Source of the DNA: an uncultured bacterium
Lineage (GTDB): Bacteria > Krumholzibacteriota > Krumholzibacteriia > LZORAL124-64-63
Reading direction: 5' to 3'
DNA: 64,000 nt
NCBI GenBank assembly: GCA_903912525.1
Contig: CAIWHK010000029.1
Location: forward strand, 1 to 64,000
In this document: piece by piece, positions 50,701-58,990 of the stretch
Layout of the letters: every line of letters starts with the position of its first letter
How positions within the stretch are numbered: the stretch's first letter is position 1
Translations under genes and position numbers: made by a program
Notes under the pieces: model-generated
Seen by the model: only the letters and a program-made list of their open reading frames with translations
What the model was told of the DNA's origin: nothing
Database searches by the model: none

Positions 50701-51053
50701 CTGGGATGGTTGTGCGACTCGTGGGCGAAGATGATGCCCCACTTGCGACCGTCATGCTCGCCGAAGTCGATGATGCCCGCGTCCTCGACCGGACCCACCA
50801 CGACGTTGGGCCCGTCGGTCGGCAGGTTCTTCTTCAGGTGCGGGCGGCTGCTCTTGTACGAGCAGTGTTCGCTCCACATCGTGTCGAAGAGGGTCAGCTC
50901 GGTCAGCGTCGGCGGGCGGCCGAGAAGCTCGGCGACGCGGCGCGCTTCGCTGTTGGACAGGGTCAGGCTGTGTGAGCGGAGGGTGTCGCGCAGCGCCGCG
51001 TCGTCCAGGCGGTCGACCGGCACCGGCGAAAAGCTTTCGTCGTGCGCTGCCAT
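47778..51053 (-). CDS. purL: PurL-PurQ fusion (phosphoribosylformylglycinamidine synthase)
   Basis: A 1,091-residue fusion of the small-type PurL and glutaminase PurQ. PurL (about 1-820) has 'TMWSEHCSYKSSRPHLKK' and 'FAHESHNHPSQVMPVEGAAT' near the N-terminus and the repeated AIRS-like domains. PurQ (about 830-1091) begins 'RPRVAVVQLPGVNCEDESAR', with the catalytic Cys in 'VLGICNGCQVLVEAGL' and His/Glu in 'MMPHPERAAQ'. It converts FGAR to FGAM with Gln and ATP. Most bacteria with short PurL use separate purQ and purS; here purQ is fused, and no purS is in the window. It heads the purL-unknown-purF run, downstream of the cytochrome and its terminator. Confidence 0.95.
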   Translation of the reverse strand: MAAHDESFSPVPVDRLDDAALRDTLRSHSLTLSNSEARRVAELLGRPPTLTELTLFDTMWSEHCSYKSSRPHLKKNLPTDGPNVVVGPVEDAGIIDFGEHDGRKWGIIFAHESHNHPSQVMPVEGAATGIGGIVRDVYCMGGEVIATLDPLRFGWPVAGEGDARGAAHRIDIARDVVTGIWEYGNAIGVPNLGGDVYFHESYNDNCLVNVVAVGLVDQAHITHSRVPKQAALEPYDLILVGKPTDWSGMGGAAFASADLDAAAATENKGSVQTPDPFLKRILTVANRAALQLARDEGVEIGFKDLGAGGVACVTSELVDAGGFGCDVDLELVHQITGLPARVCACSETQERYGLAVPARLTARVLAIYNEAFALPTLYDGACARRIGTVTQERRYVLRSGDRIVCDAPVETITEGIRYDRVAEAPERREVPLDERLPEAPLAQLADEWLALMAHPNLASREYIYRHYDAEVQANTIIRPGEGDAGVVAPLAGCRRAVALSADGNPLLGLADPWTGGAAAVLEACRNVACVGGRPAAITDCLNFGNPENPHAFWQFSEAVRGVGDACRGIGLYARQDVPLPVVSGNVSLYNQSATGRAIAPSPIVACIGLVDDHAHCRSQRFKAAGDVVLLVGERGPELAGSAYLEAGFSAGRPAVPPLDFAAARAAINVVCDLVAAGLVSAAHDISDGGLAGCLAEMAIGLEAGGLLGAAVSLPADTALTAREFLFGEAGGFVLTVPAVKLAEASSLLAAAGVAWWTLGAVTAEPRLVVTDGRGGALADLGVRRLARVWQEALPRLLGGDEAAGAVPEPAAPEAADLPPSAPLISLARRPRVAVVQLPGVNCEDESARLLRVAGADAEVFRWTRPAAELAAFDGFLVPGGFSYQDRVRAGAVAAKDPLLDVLLEESGHGKPVLGICNGCQVLVEAGLVPGLQPGRIEVALAANRNPGRRGYLSRWVALEAHPQARTPFVEGMVGTLPLPMAHAEGRFTHEDPAMFAKLAAGGYVALRYAPLGGRSDGNPNGSLLDVAALTNSRGNVLAMMPHPERAAQLRTVPEDLPHAWGRRRLRAAGDAILLEGAGPGAFLLHRLVELC

Positions 51054-51183
51054 GCTGCTCCGTCGTGCGAGGTCGGGGGGCGGCCGAGCCGCGGATGCGG
51101 GCGTTGCGGACCCAATCTAACACCCTCCCCACGGCCGGGGAAGCGGGGAATCCGGTGCGGGACGGCGCTGCCGGCGGAATGGG

Positions 51184-51221
51184 AAAAAAGATGCGGGCCC
51201 CTCCCGGTGGAAGGGGCCCGC
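51184..51221 (-). terminator. terminator after the cytochrome gene
   Basis: On the minus strand, GCGGGCCCCT / AGGGGCCCGC forms a GC-rich stem followed by ATCTTTTTTCC. It lies 29 bases after the cytochrome stop codon and isolates it from purL. Confidence 0.88.
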
Positions 51222-51249
51222 GATCGGCGATTTTCGCCGGAAACCGGGA

Positions 51250-51657
51250 CTAGGCGCCGGTCTTGGCGTGGCAGCCCGTGCACATCGTCGGGGCCTTGGA
51301 GTCGGCCTTCGCGGCCTTGGCTTCCTTGTGGCAGGGAATGCAGCCCAGATGGTAGGCGTTGTCCTTCGGCGTCTTGCCGCCGCAGGTCGGGGTGGTGGCC
51401 TTCTCGGGCTTGATATGGCACTTGCCGCACGACTCGACAGCCATGGTGCCGACGTTCTCGGCCGTCAGGTCCTTCATCGTGTGATGGCAGTCGACGCAGG
51501 CCTTGGCGCGCGCGACGTGGAGCTTGTGATCGAACTCGACGGCGCCCTTGGTGGTGGCGCATTCCTTGATGGTGACCTTCGCGGGCATCTCGGCGGCCAT
51601 GGCGGCGACCGCCACGACCATGGCGGCGATCAGGCCGACCAGAATGACTTTGCGCAT
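51250..51657 (-). CDS. periplasmic tetraheme c-type cytochrome
   Basis: A 135-residue protein with a signal peptide (RKVILVGLIAAMVVAVAAMA, cut near AEM). Four CxxCH haem sites follow: 'CVDCHH', 'CGKCHI', 'CIPCHK' and 'CTGCHA'. Additional His residues (FDHKLH, AYHLG) suit bis-His ligation, as in the cytochrome c3/c7 class. It would carry electrons in the periplasm; no partner reductase or oxidase is present in the window. The ATG at 51657 is seven bases from GGAGG. It has its own promoter and terminator, and it interrupts the purB-purL block. Confidence 0.92.
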   Translation of the reverse strand: MRKVILVGLIAAMVVAVAAMAAEMPAKVTIKECATTKGAVEFDHKLHVARAKACVDCHHTMKDLTAENVGTMAVESCGKCHIKPEKATTPTCGGKTPKDNAYHLGCIPCHKEAKAAKADSKAPTMCTGCHAKTGA

Positions 51658-51724
51658 CGTCAATCCTCCTCCAGGAGTGTTGCGGTGCCTGGAATCACTA
51701 AGGCCAGGTCACCTGTTGCGGGAT

Positions 51725-51753
51725 AAACTACTCACCCCGCGCGGAGCCGTCAA
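51725..51753 (-). promoter_or_regulatory. promoter for the cytochrome gene
   Basis: On the minus strand, TTGACG (51748-51753) and TAGTTT (51725-51730) are 17 bases apart, giving a ~55-base leader to the ATG at 51657. Confidence 0.7.
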
Positions 51754-51850
51754 CTTGATTTAACTTGCCGTCCCATCGTCAGTTATTGAAATTGAAAACA
51801 GGACGACAACCGTATCTGAACACCGCTTCTCAGCCCTGAGTTCCCGGTTT

Positions 51851-53155
51851 TCACCAGTCCCTGCGGGTCAGGGTCCGGTTGAAGATGCGGGGCACATTGC
51901 GCAGCTGGGCCCGGACGTCGAAGCAGGCGTCCAGGGCGGCCGGGGCCAGCCGGCCGGCGATCCGCGGGTCGCCCTCCACGGCCAGGCGCAGCGTGGTGTC
52001 GGTGTCCCAGACACGCATCGCGCACTCCTGGACCCAGGCGTAGGCCTCCTCGCGGCTGACGCCCGCCTCGGTCAGGGCCAGCAGGACCGGCTGCGAGAAG
52101 TACATCCCGCGCACCTTGTCCATGTTGGCCTGCATCTGCGCGGGGTAGACGACGAGCCCGGCGACGAGCCAGCGCATCCTGGTCAGCATGTGGTGAGCCA
52201 GGTGGCAGGCGTCCGGGAAGATGATGCGCTCGACGCTGCTGTGGCTGATGTCGCGCTCGTGCCAGAGGGCGACGTTCTCCAGCGCCGTGTGGGAAAACCC
52301 GCGCAACAGGCGCGCCATGCCGGTCAGCTTCTCGCTGACGATCGGGTTCTTCTTGTGGGGCATGGCCGAGCTGCCCTTCTGGCCGCGCCCGAAGGGTTCC
52401 TCGACCTCGTGCACATCGGTGCGCTGCAGGTTGCGGATCTCGACGGCCATCTGCTCGATGGTGGCGCCCAGGAGCGCCAGCGCGCCCATCCATGCCGCAT
52501 GGCGATCACGCTGGATCACCTGCGTGGAAGCCGGGTCCACCGCCAGGCCAAGCCGGGCCATCGTGCGCGCCTCCACCTCCGGGTCCAGGTGCGCAAGCGT
52601 GCCGACGGCGCCCGACAACTGGCCGCAGGCGATGTCCTGCTGCACGGCGTCCAGGCGGCGCAGGCCGCGCTCGAGCGCCGCCCAGTAGACCATCAGCTTC
52701 AGGCCGAACGTCGTGGGCTCGGCGTGGATGCCGTGCGAGCGCCCCATCATCACGGTGTCCTGGTGCTCGCGCGCCTTCGCCTCGACGGCGTCGAGCAGCG
52801 CCACCAGCGCCGCGCGCAGGACGACACCGGCTTCGCGCACCTGCAGCGCGAACGCGGTGTCCAGCAGGTCGCTCGAGGTCATGCCCTGGTGGATCCAGCG
52901 CGATTCCTCGCCGACATGCTCGGCCACGTTGGTCAGGAAGGCGATCACGTCGTGCTGGACGGTCGCCTCGATCTCCAGCACGCGGGCGGTGTCGAAGGCG
53001 CCGCGTTCGCGGACGGCGCGGGCCGCCTCGGCCGGAATCTGGCCGAGCTCGGCGCGCACCTCGCACACCGTCGTCTCGACCTCCAGCCACAGGCGGAAGC
53101 GGTTCTCGTCGGACCAGATACGGGTCATCTCGGGGCTGGCGTAGCGGTCGATCAT
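51851..53155 (-). CDS. purB: adenylosuccinate lyase PurB
   Basis: A 434-residue enzyme of the fumarase/aspartase superfamily that acts twice in purine synthesis (SAICAR to AICAR, adenylosuccinate to AMP). '[20 protein letters not shown]' is a typical N-terminus. Conserved motifs include '[20 protein letters not shown]' (about 85-104), '[16 protein letters not shown]' and the signature '[20 protein letters not shown]' with the catalytic Ser loop (about 260-279). The ATG at 53155 follows AGGAG. It has its own promoter and is divergent from the MATE gene. Confidence 0.97.
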   Translation of the reverse strand: MIDRYASPEMTRIWSDENRFRLWLEVETTVCEVRAELGQIPAEAARAVRERGAFDTARVLEIEATVQHDVIAFLTNVAEHVGEESRWIHQGMTSSDLLDTAFALQVREAGVVLRAALVALLDAVEAKAREHQDTVMMGRSHGIHAEPTTFGLKLMVYWAALERGLRRLDAVQQDIACGQLSGAVGTLAHLDPEVEARTMARLGLAVDPASTQVIQRDRHAAWMGALALLGATIEQMAVEIRNLQRTDVHEVEEPFGRGQKGSSAMPHKKNPIVSEKLTGMARLLRGFSHTALENVALWHERDISHSSVERIIFPDACHLAHHMLTRMRWLVAGLVVYPAQMQANMDKVRGMYFSQPVLLALTEAGVSREEAYAWVQECAMRVWDTDTTLRLAVEGDPRIAGRLAPAALDACFDVRAQLRNVPRIFNRTLTRRDW

Positions 53156-53201
53156 GGGCTCCTGCCTCGTTGTGGGGCCACGCGGGGACCGGACCGCCCG
53201 A

Positions 53202-53229
53202 ACTATACCGCGACACGGCCGGTGGTCAA
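53202..53229 (-). promoter_or_regulatory. promoter for purB
   Basis: On the minus strand, TTGACC (53224-53229) and TATAGT (53202-53207) are 16 bases apart, about 45 bases before the purB ATG. Confidence 0.7.
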
Positions 53230-53303
53230 GGCGCACGCCCCTGTCGCCGGGGCGGGTTCGGACGTACATTGCGCCGAACCCATGGCCACCGCAGGAGATC
53301 CCC

Positions 53304-54731
53304 GTGCCCGAGAAGCGCCCCCCGTCAGACCTGACCACGGCCCCCGTCCCCGGACTGGTGCGCCGCCTGGCCGTGCCCGCGGCCGTCGGGTTCTTCTTCA
53401 ACACGATGTTCAACGTGGTGGACACCTACTTCGCCGGCCGGCTGTCGACCGAGGCGCTGGCCGCGCTGTCGTTCTCGTTCCCGATCTTCTTCATGCTCGT
53501 GGCCGTCGGCAGCGGCTTCGCCACCGGGACCACCGCGCTGGTCGGCAACGCCCTCGGCGCGGGTGACCGGCGCCGCGCCTCGCTGGTCGGCGCGCAGGGC
53601 ATCGTGCTGGCCGTGGTGATGGGCGTCGCCATGTCGTTCGTCGGCTATGCCGCGATGCCGTCGCTGTTCCGGCTGCTGGGCGCGCGCGGGGCCGACCTCG
53701 ACCTCTGCCTGCAGTACATGCGCGTGATCCTGCCGGGCAGCGTGCTCATCTTCGGCATCCACATGCTCAGTTCGCTGCTGAACGCGCAGGGCGACACGCG
53801 GACGTTCCGCGACGCCCTGATGCTGGCCTTCCTGCTGAACATCGGCCTGGACCCGTGGTTCATGTTCGGCGGGTTCGGCGTGCCGGCGATGGGGATCGGC
53901 GGGCTGGCCCTGGCCACGATCGTCGCGCAGGCGTTCAGCGTCGCGCTGATGGCGCACCGCCTGCGGCGGACGGGGCTGGTGCGACGCAGCGAAGGGGCGC
54001 GCTGGCGACCCGATCGCGCCGTGCTCACGGCCATCGCGAAGCAGGGCCTGCCGGCCGGCGGCGGCATGATGACGATGGCCATCGGCGTGTTCGTCATCAC
54101 CTGGTTCCTGGGCCGGTTCTCGCACGAAGCCGTGGCCGCGTACGGGGTTGCCACGCGCATCGAGCAGATCCTGCTGCTGCCGGCCATCGGCCTGAACGTG
54201 GCGACGCTGACGCTGGCCGCCCAGAACGGCGGCGCGCGCCGCTTCGACCGCGTGCGCGAGGCCGTGCGCACGGCGCTGCTGGCCGGCGCCGCGCTGTCGG
54301 CGCTCGGTTGCGTGCTCCTTCTGGCGGGCGCGCGCCTGCTGATGAGCCGGTTCACCGGCGACCAAGCGGTCATCGACATCGGCACGCGCTACCTGCACAT
54401 CGCGGCCTTCATCGGGTTCGCCTACGTCACGCTGTTCATCAACCTCTCGGCGCTGCAGGGACTGAAGCGACCGGTGCTGGCGCTGTGGCTGGGGCTCGGG
54501 CGCCAGATCGTGGCGCCGCTGGTCGTCTTCACGCTGGCGACACGCGTCTGGCACACGGGCCTGGACGGGATCTGGTGGGGCATCTTCGGCATCACCTGGA
54601 CGGCGGCGCTGGCGGCCATCGTCCTGGCGCGCCGCGAGGTGGCGCACGCCGAACGGCTCGCCCACACCGAACACCGCGCCGGCGCCATGCCGGCTGAAGG
54701 GGATCTTCGTGGCGAATCCGCGCCCGCTTGA
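53304..54731 (+). CDS. MATE-family efflux transporter
   Basis: A 475-residue inner-membrane protein with about twelve hydrophobic helices. MATE signatures are visible, e.g. 'RLAVPAAVGFFFNTMFNVVD', 'YFAGRLSTEALAALSFSFPI' and 'GFATGTTALVGNALGAGDRR' in the first half, mirrored in the second half by 'MMTMAIGVFVITWFLGRFSH' and 'ATRIEQILLLPAIGLNVATL'. It probably extrudes drugs or cationic compounds with Na+ or H+. It starts with GTG, seven bases after AGGAG. The EamA gene begins 23 bases before its stop, so the two are coupled. Confidence 0.93.
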   Translation: MPEKRPPSDLTTAPVPGLVRRLAVPAAVGFFFNTMFNVVDTYFAGRLSTEALAALSFSFPIFFMLVAVGSGFATGTTALVGNALGAGDRRRASLVGAQGIVLAVVMGVAMSFVGYAAMPSLFRLLGARGADLDLCLQYMRVILPGSVLIFGIHMLSSLLNAQGDTRTFRDALMLAFLLNIGLDPWFMFGGFGVPAMGIGGLALATIVAQAFSVALMAHRLRRTGLVRRSEGARWRPDRAVLTAIAKQGLPAGGGMMTMAIGVFVITWFLGRFSHEAVAAYGVATRIEQILLLPAIGLNVATLTLAAQNGGARRFDRVREAVRTALLAGAALSALGCVLLLAGARLLMSRFTGDQAVIDIGTRYLHIAAFIGFAYVTLFINLSALQGLKRPVLALWLGLGRQIVAPLVVFTLATRVWHTGLDGIWWGIFGITWTAALAAIVLARREVAHAERLAHTEHRAGAMPAEGDLRGESAPA

Positions 54732-55602
54732 CCGCGGCGGCCTGCTGAACCTGCTGGTTGTCTACGTTGCATGGGGCAGCACCTACCTGGGGATCCGCCT
54801 GGCGGTCTCGGGCGACGGCAGCTTCCCGCCGTTCACGATGGCGATGATGCGGGTGTTCGCCGCCTCCGCCGTGCTGCTGCTGTGGGCGCGTTTGCGCGGC
54901 GAGCGCGTGCTCCCGCGTGGCCGCGAATGGGTGCTGCTGGGCGGCAGCGGCCTGTTGCTGTGGGTGGGCGGCAACGGACTGGTGACGTGGGCCGAGATGC
55001 GCGCATCGTCGGGCCTGGCCGCGCTGCTGGTGGCGGCGATGCCGCTGTGGGGCGAGTCGATCACGCTCATCCTCGACCGCAAGGCGCCGACGCTGTCGCT
55101 GGTCGCCTCCATCCTGCTGGGCTTCGCGGGCGTGGGCGTGCTGTCGTGGCCGGTGCTGCGCCAGGGCAACCACGCGGACATCGCGGCAGTGATCGGCCTG
55201 TTGCTGGCGCCGTTGTTCTGGGGCATCGGCTCGATCTGGTTCCAGCGGCGGCGGACCGACATGTCGGTGCGCTCGGTGTCGGGCTGGCAGCACCTGCTCG
55301 GCGGCTTCGGCCTGGCCGCGGTGGCGCTCGGCCGGCACGAACCGCTGCCGCAGCCGGATGGCGGCGCCTGGCTGGCGTGGGGCTACCTGGTCGTGGTCGG
55401 CTCGGTGATCGCGTTCACCAGCTACGTGACGACGCTGCAGAAGCTGCCCTACCGCGTGGTGATGACCTATGCGTACGTCAACCCGGTGATCGCCGTGTTC
55501 CTGGGCTGGCTCGTGCTGCGCGAGGCGGTGACCGCGTGGACGCTGGCCGGCGCGGTGCTCGTCGTGGCGGGTGTGGTCGGCGTCTTCCGCAACCGGGGTT
55601 GA
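54709..55602 (+). CDS. EamA/DMT-family transporter
   Basis: A 297-residue protein with ten hydrophobic helices in two EamA repeats. Typical text is 'LLVVYVAWGSTYLGIRLAVS' in helix 1, 'WVGGNGLVTWAEMRASSGLA', 'LGFAGVGVLSWPVL' and, in the second repeat, 'MTYAYVNPVIAVFLGWLVLR' with 'GAVLVVAGVVGVFRNRG' at the end. It is probably a metabolite exporter of the drug/metabolite class. The GTG start at 54709 overlaps the MATE gene by 23 bases, and its stop lies seven bases from the end of the convergent rsm22 gene. Confidence 0.93.
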   Translation: MANPRPLDRGGLLNLLVVYVAWGSTYLGIRLAVSGDGSFPPFTMAMMRVFAASAVLLLWARLRGERVLPRGREWVLLGGSGLLLWVGGNGLVTWAEMRASSGLAALLVAAMPLWGESITLILDRKAPTLSLVASILLGFAGVGVLSWPVLRQGNHADIAAVIGLLLAPLFWGIGSIWFQRRRTDMSVRSVSGWQHLLGGFGLAAVALGRHEPLPQPDGGAWLAWGYLVVVGSVIAFTSYVTTLQKLPYRVVMTYAYVNPVIAVFLGWLVLREAVTAWTLAGAVLVVAGVVGVFRNRG

Positions 55603-55609
55603 GGCAGTC

Positions 55610-56863
55610 TCAGCGCCCGCTGCCGCGGGACATCTTGCGCGGCGCCGGCTTGCGGGGCGGGTTCCCCTTCGGCGCGGGGCCGGATCCGGCGGCGGCCGGG
55701 CCGTGCGGTCCGCCGCGCACCGGCAGCGGCGCCACGAGCGCGCCCGAACGGCCATCGCGCCGCGGCACATCGGGCCAGGCCACGGTGACCGAGTCGCCCG
55801 GCAGCGGGCCGGCGTTCGTCGACGGATTCTTCTCCTCGAGCAGGACCAGCCCGCGCGCGGCGCAGCCGTAGCGCCCGCGCGCCTGCTCCGGCAGCGGGAA
55901 CGCGCCCGAGACCACCAGCACCTCGTTGTCGCGGCCGGCAGTCGCCGCGGCCTTTCCCGCCCCACCCGGCTGCAGCAGCAGGAATGACAGGCTGGCCCGG
56001 TCCTTCGTCAGGCCGGCGCGCCGGCTGAGGTCTTCCAGCCACGATGGCGACCCTGCGGCGTCGAAGGCGAAGTGGCACCACGGGTGGCGGCCCGTGCCCG
56101 GCTGCGGGCAGCGCTCGCCGTGGGGACACGGGGCCAGCAGGCGCCAGCCGGAGTCCAGGGCGTGGGAGCGCAGCATCACCAGGGCGCGCGCGGCCGGACG
56201 CGTGCCCGGCTCGATCACCAGCACGCGTCCGCCCGGAGCCAGCGAGCCGGCCCAGCGCTCGAGCAGGCGGTCGGTCGGGTCGTCGTCCGATTCGCTGTCG
56301 TTGCCCCCGGGCCGGTGCACTTCGTTCAGCACGTTGGCCAGCACCATCAGGTCGGCCTCGGGCAGACCGCGCGAGCCGGCGGGCCGGGCCAGCAGTTCGA
56401 CCCGCCACGGGGAGTCCGGCGCCACGGCATCCCATACGCGGCGCCCGGCCTGCAGGGCGGCGGCGCTGCGGTCGATCGCCAGGATTTCCAGCGGCAGTTC
56501 GCGCAGGTCGGGTCGGGTCAGCCACAACGCCAGGGCAAACGTGAGCGGGCCGGCGCCGACGTCGACGATGCGCTGCCCGGCCGTGAACTGCAGGTCCAGC
56601 CCGGCCACCAGGCGCCCCTGGCGGAACAGGTTCCAGGGCAGGAAGTAGTGCAGGTAGGCCGAAAGCACGGCCGGGCGGCTGAGGTAGTCGCGGGGAAGCT
56701 CGTCGCGATCGGTGGTCAGCCACTCGCTCAACTGCGCCACCTGCGACGGCAACTGCGCCCGGTGGCGCGGCCGCAGCGGCTGCGCGCGGTCGAGCGCGCC
56801 CGGCAGGTCGGCCAGCCCGCGGACCAGCGACGCCGGCGCCGGCGGCAGCAGGCGGACAGCCAT
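55610..56863 (-). CDS. Rsm22/METTL17-family rRNA methyltransferase-like protein
   Basis: A 417-residue protein of the mitochondrial Rsm22 family (SAM-dependent, associated with the small ribosomal subunit). The SAM-binding region is 'GQRIVDVGAGPLTFALALWL' (about 94-113) and 'LVLANVLNEVH'-like text follows. The family Cys motif 'CPHGERCPQPGTGRHPWCHF' (about 243-262) is present; in METTL17 the equivalent Cys residues bind a 4Fe-4S cluster. The C-terminus is a basic, Gly/Pro/Arg-rich tail (from about 375). It starts at 56863, its ATG overlapping the hldD stop (TGATG). It is the last gene of the asd-to-rsm22 run. Confidence 0.85.
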   Translation of the reverse strand: MAVRLLPPAPASLVRGLADLPGALDRAQPLRPRHRAQLPSQVAQLSEWLTTDRDELPRDYLSRPAVLSAYLHYFLPWNLFRQGRLVAGLDLQFTAGQRIVDVGAGPLTFALALWLTRPDLRELPLEILAIDRSAAALQAGRRVWDAVAPDSPWRVELLARPAGSRGLPEADLMVLANVLNEVHRPGGNDSESDDDPTDRLLERWAGSLAPGGRVLVIEPGTRPAARALVMLRSHALDSGWRLLAPCPHGERCPQPGTGRHPWCHFAFDAAGSPSWLEDLSRRAGLTKDRASLSFLLLQPGGAGKAAATAGRDNEVLVVSGAFPLPEQARGRYGCAARGLVLLEEKNPSTNAGPLPGDSVTVAWPDVPRRDGRSGALVAPLPVRGGPHGPAAAGSGPAPKGNPPRKPAPRKMSRGSGR

Positions 56864-57837
56864 CAGTCGCCCCGATGGCGACGGTCGACCAGGTGGCCGC
56901 GCACGTACTGCGCGACGGCGTCCTCGAGGCGGGTCAGCGGCACGTCGCAACCGGCGGCGCGCAGCTTCTTCATGCACGCCTCGGTGTGGTACTGGTAGCG
57001 GCCCTTCAGTTCGTCGGGCATCGCCACGTAGTCGATGGCCGGCTCGCGGCCGAGGGCCGCGAAAATGGCGCCGATCAGGCGGTTCCAGGTGGCGGCCTCG
57101 CCGGTGCCGACGTTGAACACGCCGCCCGCCTCGCGATGCTCGCCGCACCACAGGGTCATCGCGACCGCGTCGTCCACCCAGATGAAGTCGCGCTGCTGGC
57201 CACCGTCGGGATACTCGGGCCGGTCCGACGCGAAGAGGCTCACGCGCCCGGTGTCCCGGACCTGCTCGTAGCCCTTGCAGACCATCGAGCGCATCTCGCC
57301 CTTGTGCCACTCGTTGGGGCCGTAGACGTTGAAGTACTTCAGGCTGGCGATGTCGCCCAGCACGCCACGGTCCAGCGCCCAAAGGTCGAACTCGTGCTTG
57401 GAACGGCCGTAGAGGTTGAGCGGCTCGAGCGTCTCCAGCAGCGCATGGTCGTCGTCGTAGCCGTGCCGCCCGTCGCCGTAGGTGGCGGCGCTGCTGGCGC
57501 AGACGAAGCGCACATCCGCGTCCAGGCACAGCCGGCACAGGTCGCGCGTGTTGCCGAGGTTGTTCTCGGCCAGGTAGTGCCAGCGCGTCTCGGTCGTGCT
57601 GCTGCAGGCGCCCAGGTGGTAGACGGTCTCCAGCGTGCGCGCGTTGGCGGGCACCGACAGCCATTCCAGGAAGGCGTCGCGGGTGTGGTATGCCGCGAAG
57701 CGCAGCGGCGCCAGGTTGGGTGAGATGTCGGCGGCCGGGTCGAGGTCGACCACGACGATGTCGTCGCGCCCCTGCTGGTTCAGTCGCCAGACCAGGTTGC
57801 TGCCGATGAAGCCTGCCGCGCCGGTGACCGCGATCAC
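56863..57837 (-). CDS. hldD: ADP-L-glycero-D-manno-heptose 6-epimerase HldD
   Basis: A 324-residue extended SDR enzyme making ADP-L-glycero-beta-D-manno-heptose for the LPS inner core. NAD(P) motif 'MIAVTGAAGFIGSNLVWRLN' is at 1-20, 'YHLGACSSTTE' at about 69-79, the catalytic 'LYGRSKHEFDLWALD' (YxxxK) at about 139-153, and 'GQQRDFIWVDDAV' is conserved in HldD. Its presence indicates heptose-containing LPS, hence an outer membrane. It is 33 bases after the epimerase gene, and its stop overlaps the rsm22 ATG. Confidence 0.94.
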   Translation of the reverse strand: MIAVTGAAGFIGSNLVWRLNQQGRDDIVVVDLDPAADISPNLAPLRFAAYHTRDAFLEWLSVPANARTLETVYHLGACSSTTETRWHYLAENNLGNTRDLCRLCLDADVRFVCASSAATYGDGRHGYDDDHALLETLEPLNLYGRSKHEFDLWALDRGVLGDIASLKYFNVYGPNEWHKGEMRSMVCKGYEQVRDTGRVSLFASDRPEYPDGGQQRDFIWVDDAVAMTLWCGEHREAGGVFNVGTGEAATWNRLIGAIFAALGREPAIDYVAMPDELKGRYQYHTEACMKKLRAAGCDVPLTRLEDAVAQYVRGHLVDRRHRGD

Positions 57838-57870
57838 GCGCTACCCCCTGTGCCGCCGGTCGCCCCGGGG

Positions 57871-58944
57871 CTAGAAGAACTTCTTCGCCACCCCGAGGAT
57901 GCCCTGTTTCCAGGGCACGCGGTGCGAGACGCCCGACGCGTTGCGGAACTCGTCGACGTGCGCCAGGTACCACTCGAAATTGCGCACCAGCGCCTGCTGG
58001 TTCGAATACTGCGGCGCATAGCCAAGCACGCGCCGCGCCTTGTCGATCGACACGAACGAGTCCTTGCTGGCCGTCTCGTAGACCCATTTGTACAGCGGCG
58101 AGATCCCCAGCTTCTCGAGGATGCGCAGCGTCCAGATGAGCGGCGCGGCCGGCATCCCGACGACCTTCTTACCGTGCCCGGCGTGGTCGAGGACGGCCTG
58201 CCAGTCCTGCTTCATCGTCGTGAACTCGCCGGCGCCGATGTTGAACACGTCGTTGACGATCTTCTCGTCCAGCGTGCTGCACAGCCAGATGGCCTGGCAG
58301 AGGTCGCCGATGTCCAGCAGCTGGTAGCGGTTGTTGCCGTTGCCGATCATCGGGAAGCCGCGACCGTCCTTCGCCCAGTCGTAGAGCAGGGCGAAGACGC
58401 CCAGGCGCTCGGGGCCGATGAAGCTCTTCGGCCGGATCACCGGCACGACCATGCCCTGCGCGCGGAACTCGGCGCAGACGGTCTCGGCCTCGACCTTGGC
58501 GATGCCGTAGGGGCCGACGCCGTCCAGCTTGTCCGTCTCGAGCAGTGGGTGGTGGTCGGGGATGCCGTAGACCGCGGTCGACGAGATGTGGACGAACCGG
58601 GCCACCTTCTCGCGCTGGGCGGCCGCCAGCAGCACGCGCGTGCCGTCGATGCCCGTCGTCAGGATGTCCTTCTCCGCGTACAGCGGCAGGGCCATCGCGC
58701 AGTGGATGACCAGGTCGACGTCCTTCATCGCACGGGCGACGGTGGCCTCGTCGCGGATGTCGCCGTCGATGACCTCGATGCGGCCGAGGCAGTCGGCGTA
58801 CGTGAACGGCGCCAGGTCCAGCGAGCGCACGGTGACGCCGCGGTCCAGCAGGTAGCGGATCAGGTTGATGCCCGTGAAGCCGGCGCCGCCGGTCACCAGG
58901 ACGCGGCGCCAGTTCCCGCCGCCCGAAGCGGATGTGTGGTCCAC
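57871..58944 (-). CDS. NAD-dependent epimerase/dehydratase (SDR family)
   Basis: A 357-residue extended SDR protein. The nucleotide motif is 'RRVLVTGGAGFTGINLIRYL' (about 13-32), followed by 'VIHCAMALPLY', Ser in 'FVHISSTAVYGIPDHH' (about 112-127) and the catalytic 'GPYGIAKVEAETVC' (YxxxK, about 141-154). It likely works on a nucleotide sugar or sterol-like substrate; the exact reaction is not evident. It starts with GTG, seven bases after AAGGGGAG, within a tandem 20-base duplication. It lies between htrA and hldD. Confidence 0.87.
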   Translation of the reverse strand: MDHTSASGGGNWRRVLVTGGAGFTGINLIRYLLDRGVTVRSLDLAPFTYADCLGRIEVIDGDIRDEATVARAMKDVDLVIHCAMALPLYAEKDILTTGIDGTRVLLAAAQREKVARFVHISSTAVYGIPDHHPLLETDKLDGVGPYGIAKVEAETVCAEFRAQGMVVPVIRPKSFIGPERLGVFALLYDWAKDGRGFPMIGNGNNRYQLLDIGDLCQAIWLCSTLDEKIVNDVFNIGAGEFTTMKQDWQAVLDHAGHGKKVVGMPAAPLIWTLRILEKLGISPLYKWVYETASKDSFVSIDKARRVLGYAPQYSNQQALVRNFEWYLAHVDEFRNASGVSHRVPWKQGILGVAKKFF

Positions 58945-58950
58945 GATGGT

Positions 58951-58990
58951 CTCCCCTTGCCCCGTCGTCGCTCCCCTTGCCCCGTCGTCA
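58951..58990. repeat. 20-base tandem duplication between htrA and the epimerase gene
   Basis: The unit CTCCCCTTGCCCCGTCGTC(G/A) occurs twice in direct succession (58951-58970 and 58971-58990; 19 of 20 bases identical). On the minus strand each copy carries GCAAGGGGAG, so the ribosome-binding site of the epimerase is doubled. The second unit reaches the stop codon of htrA. Confidence 0.9.
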
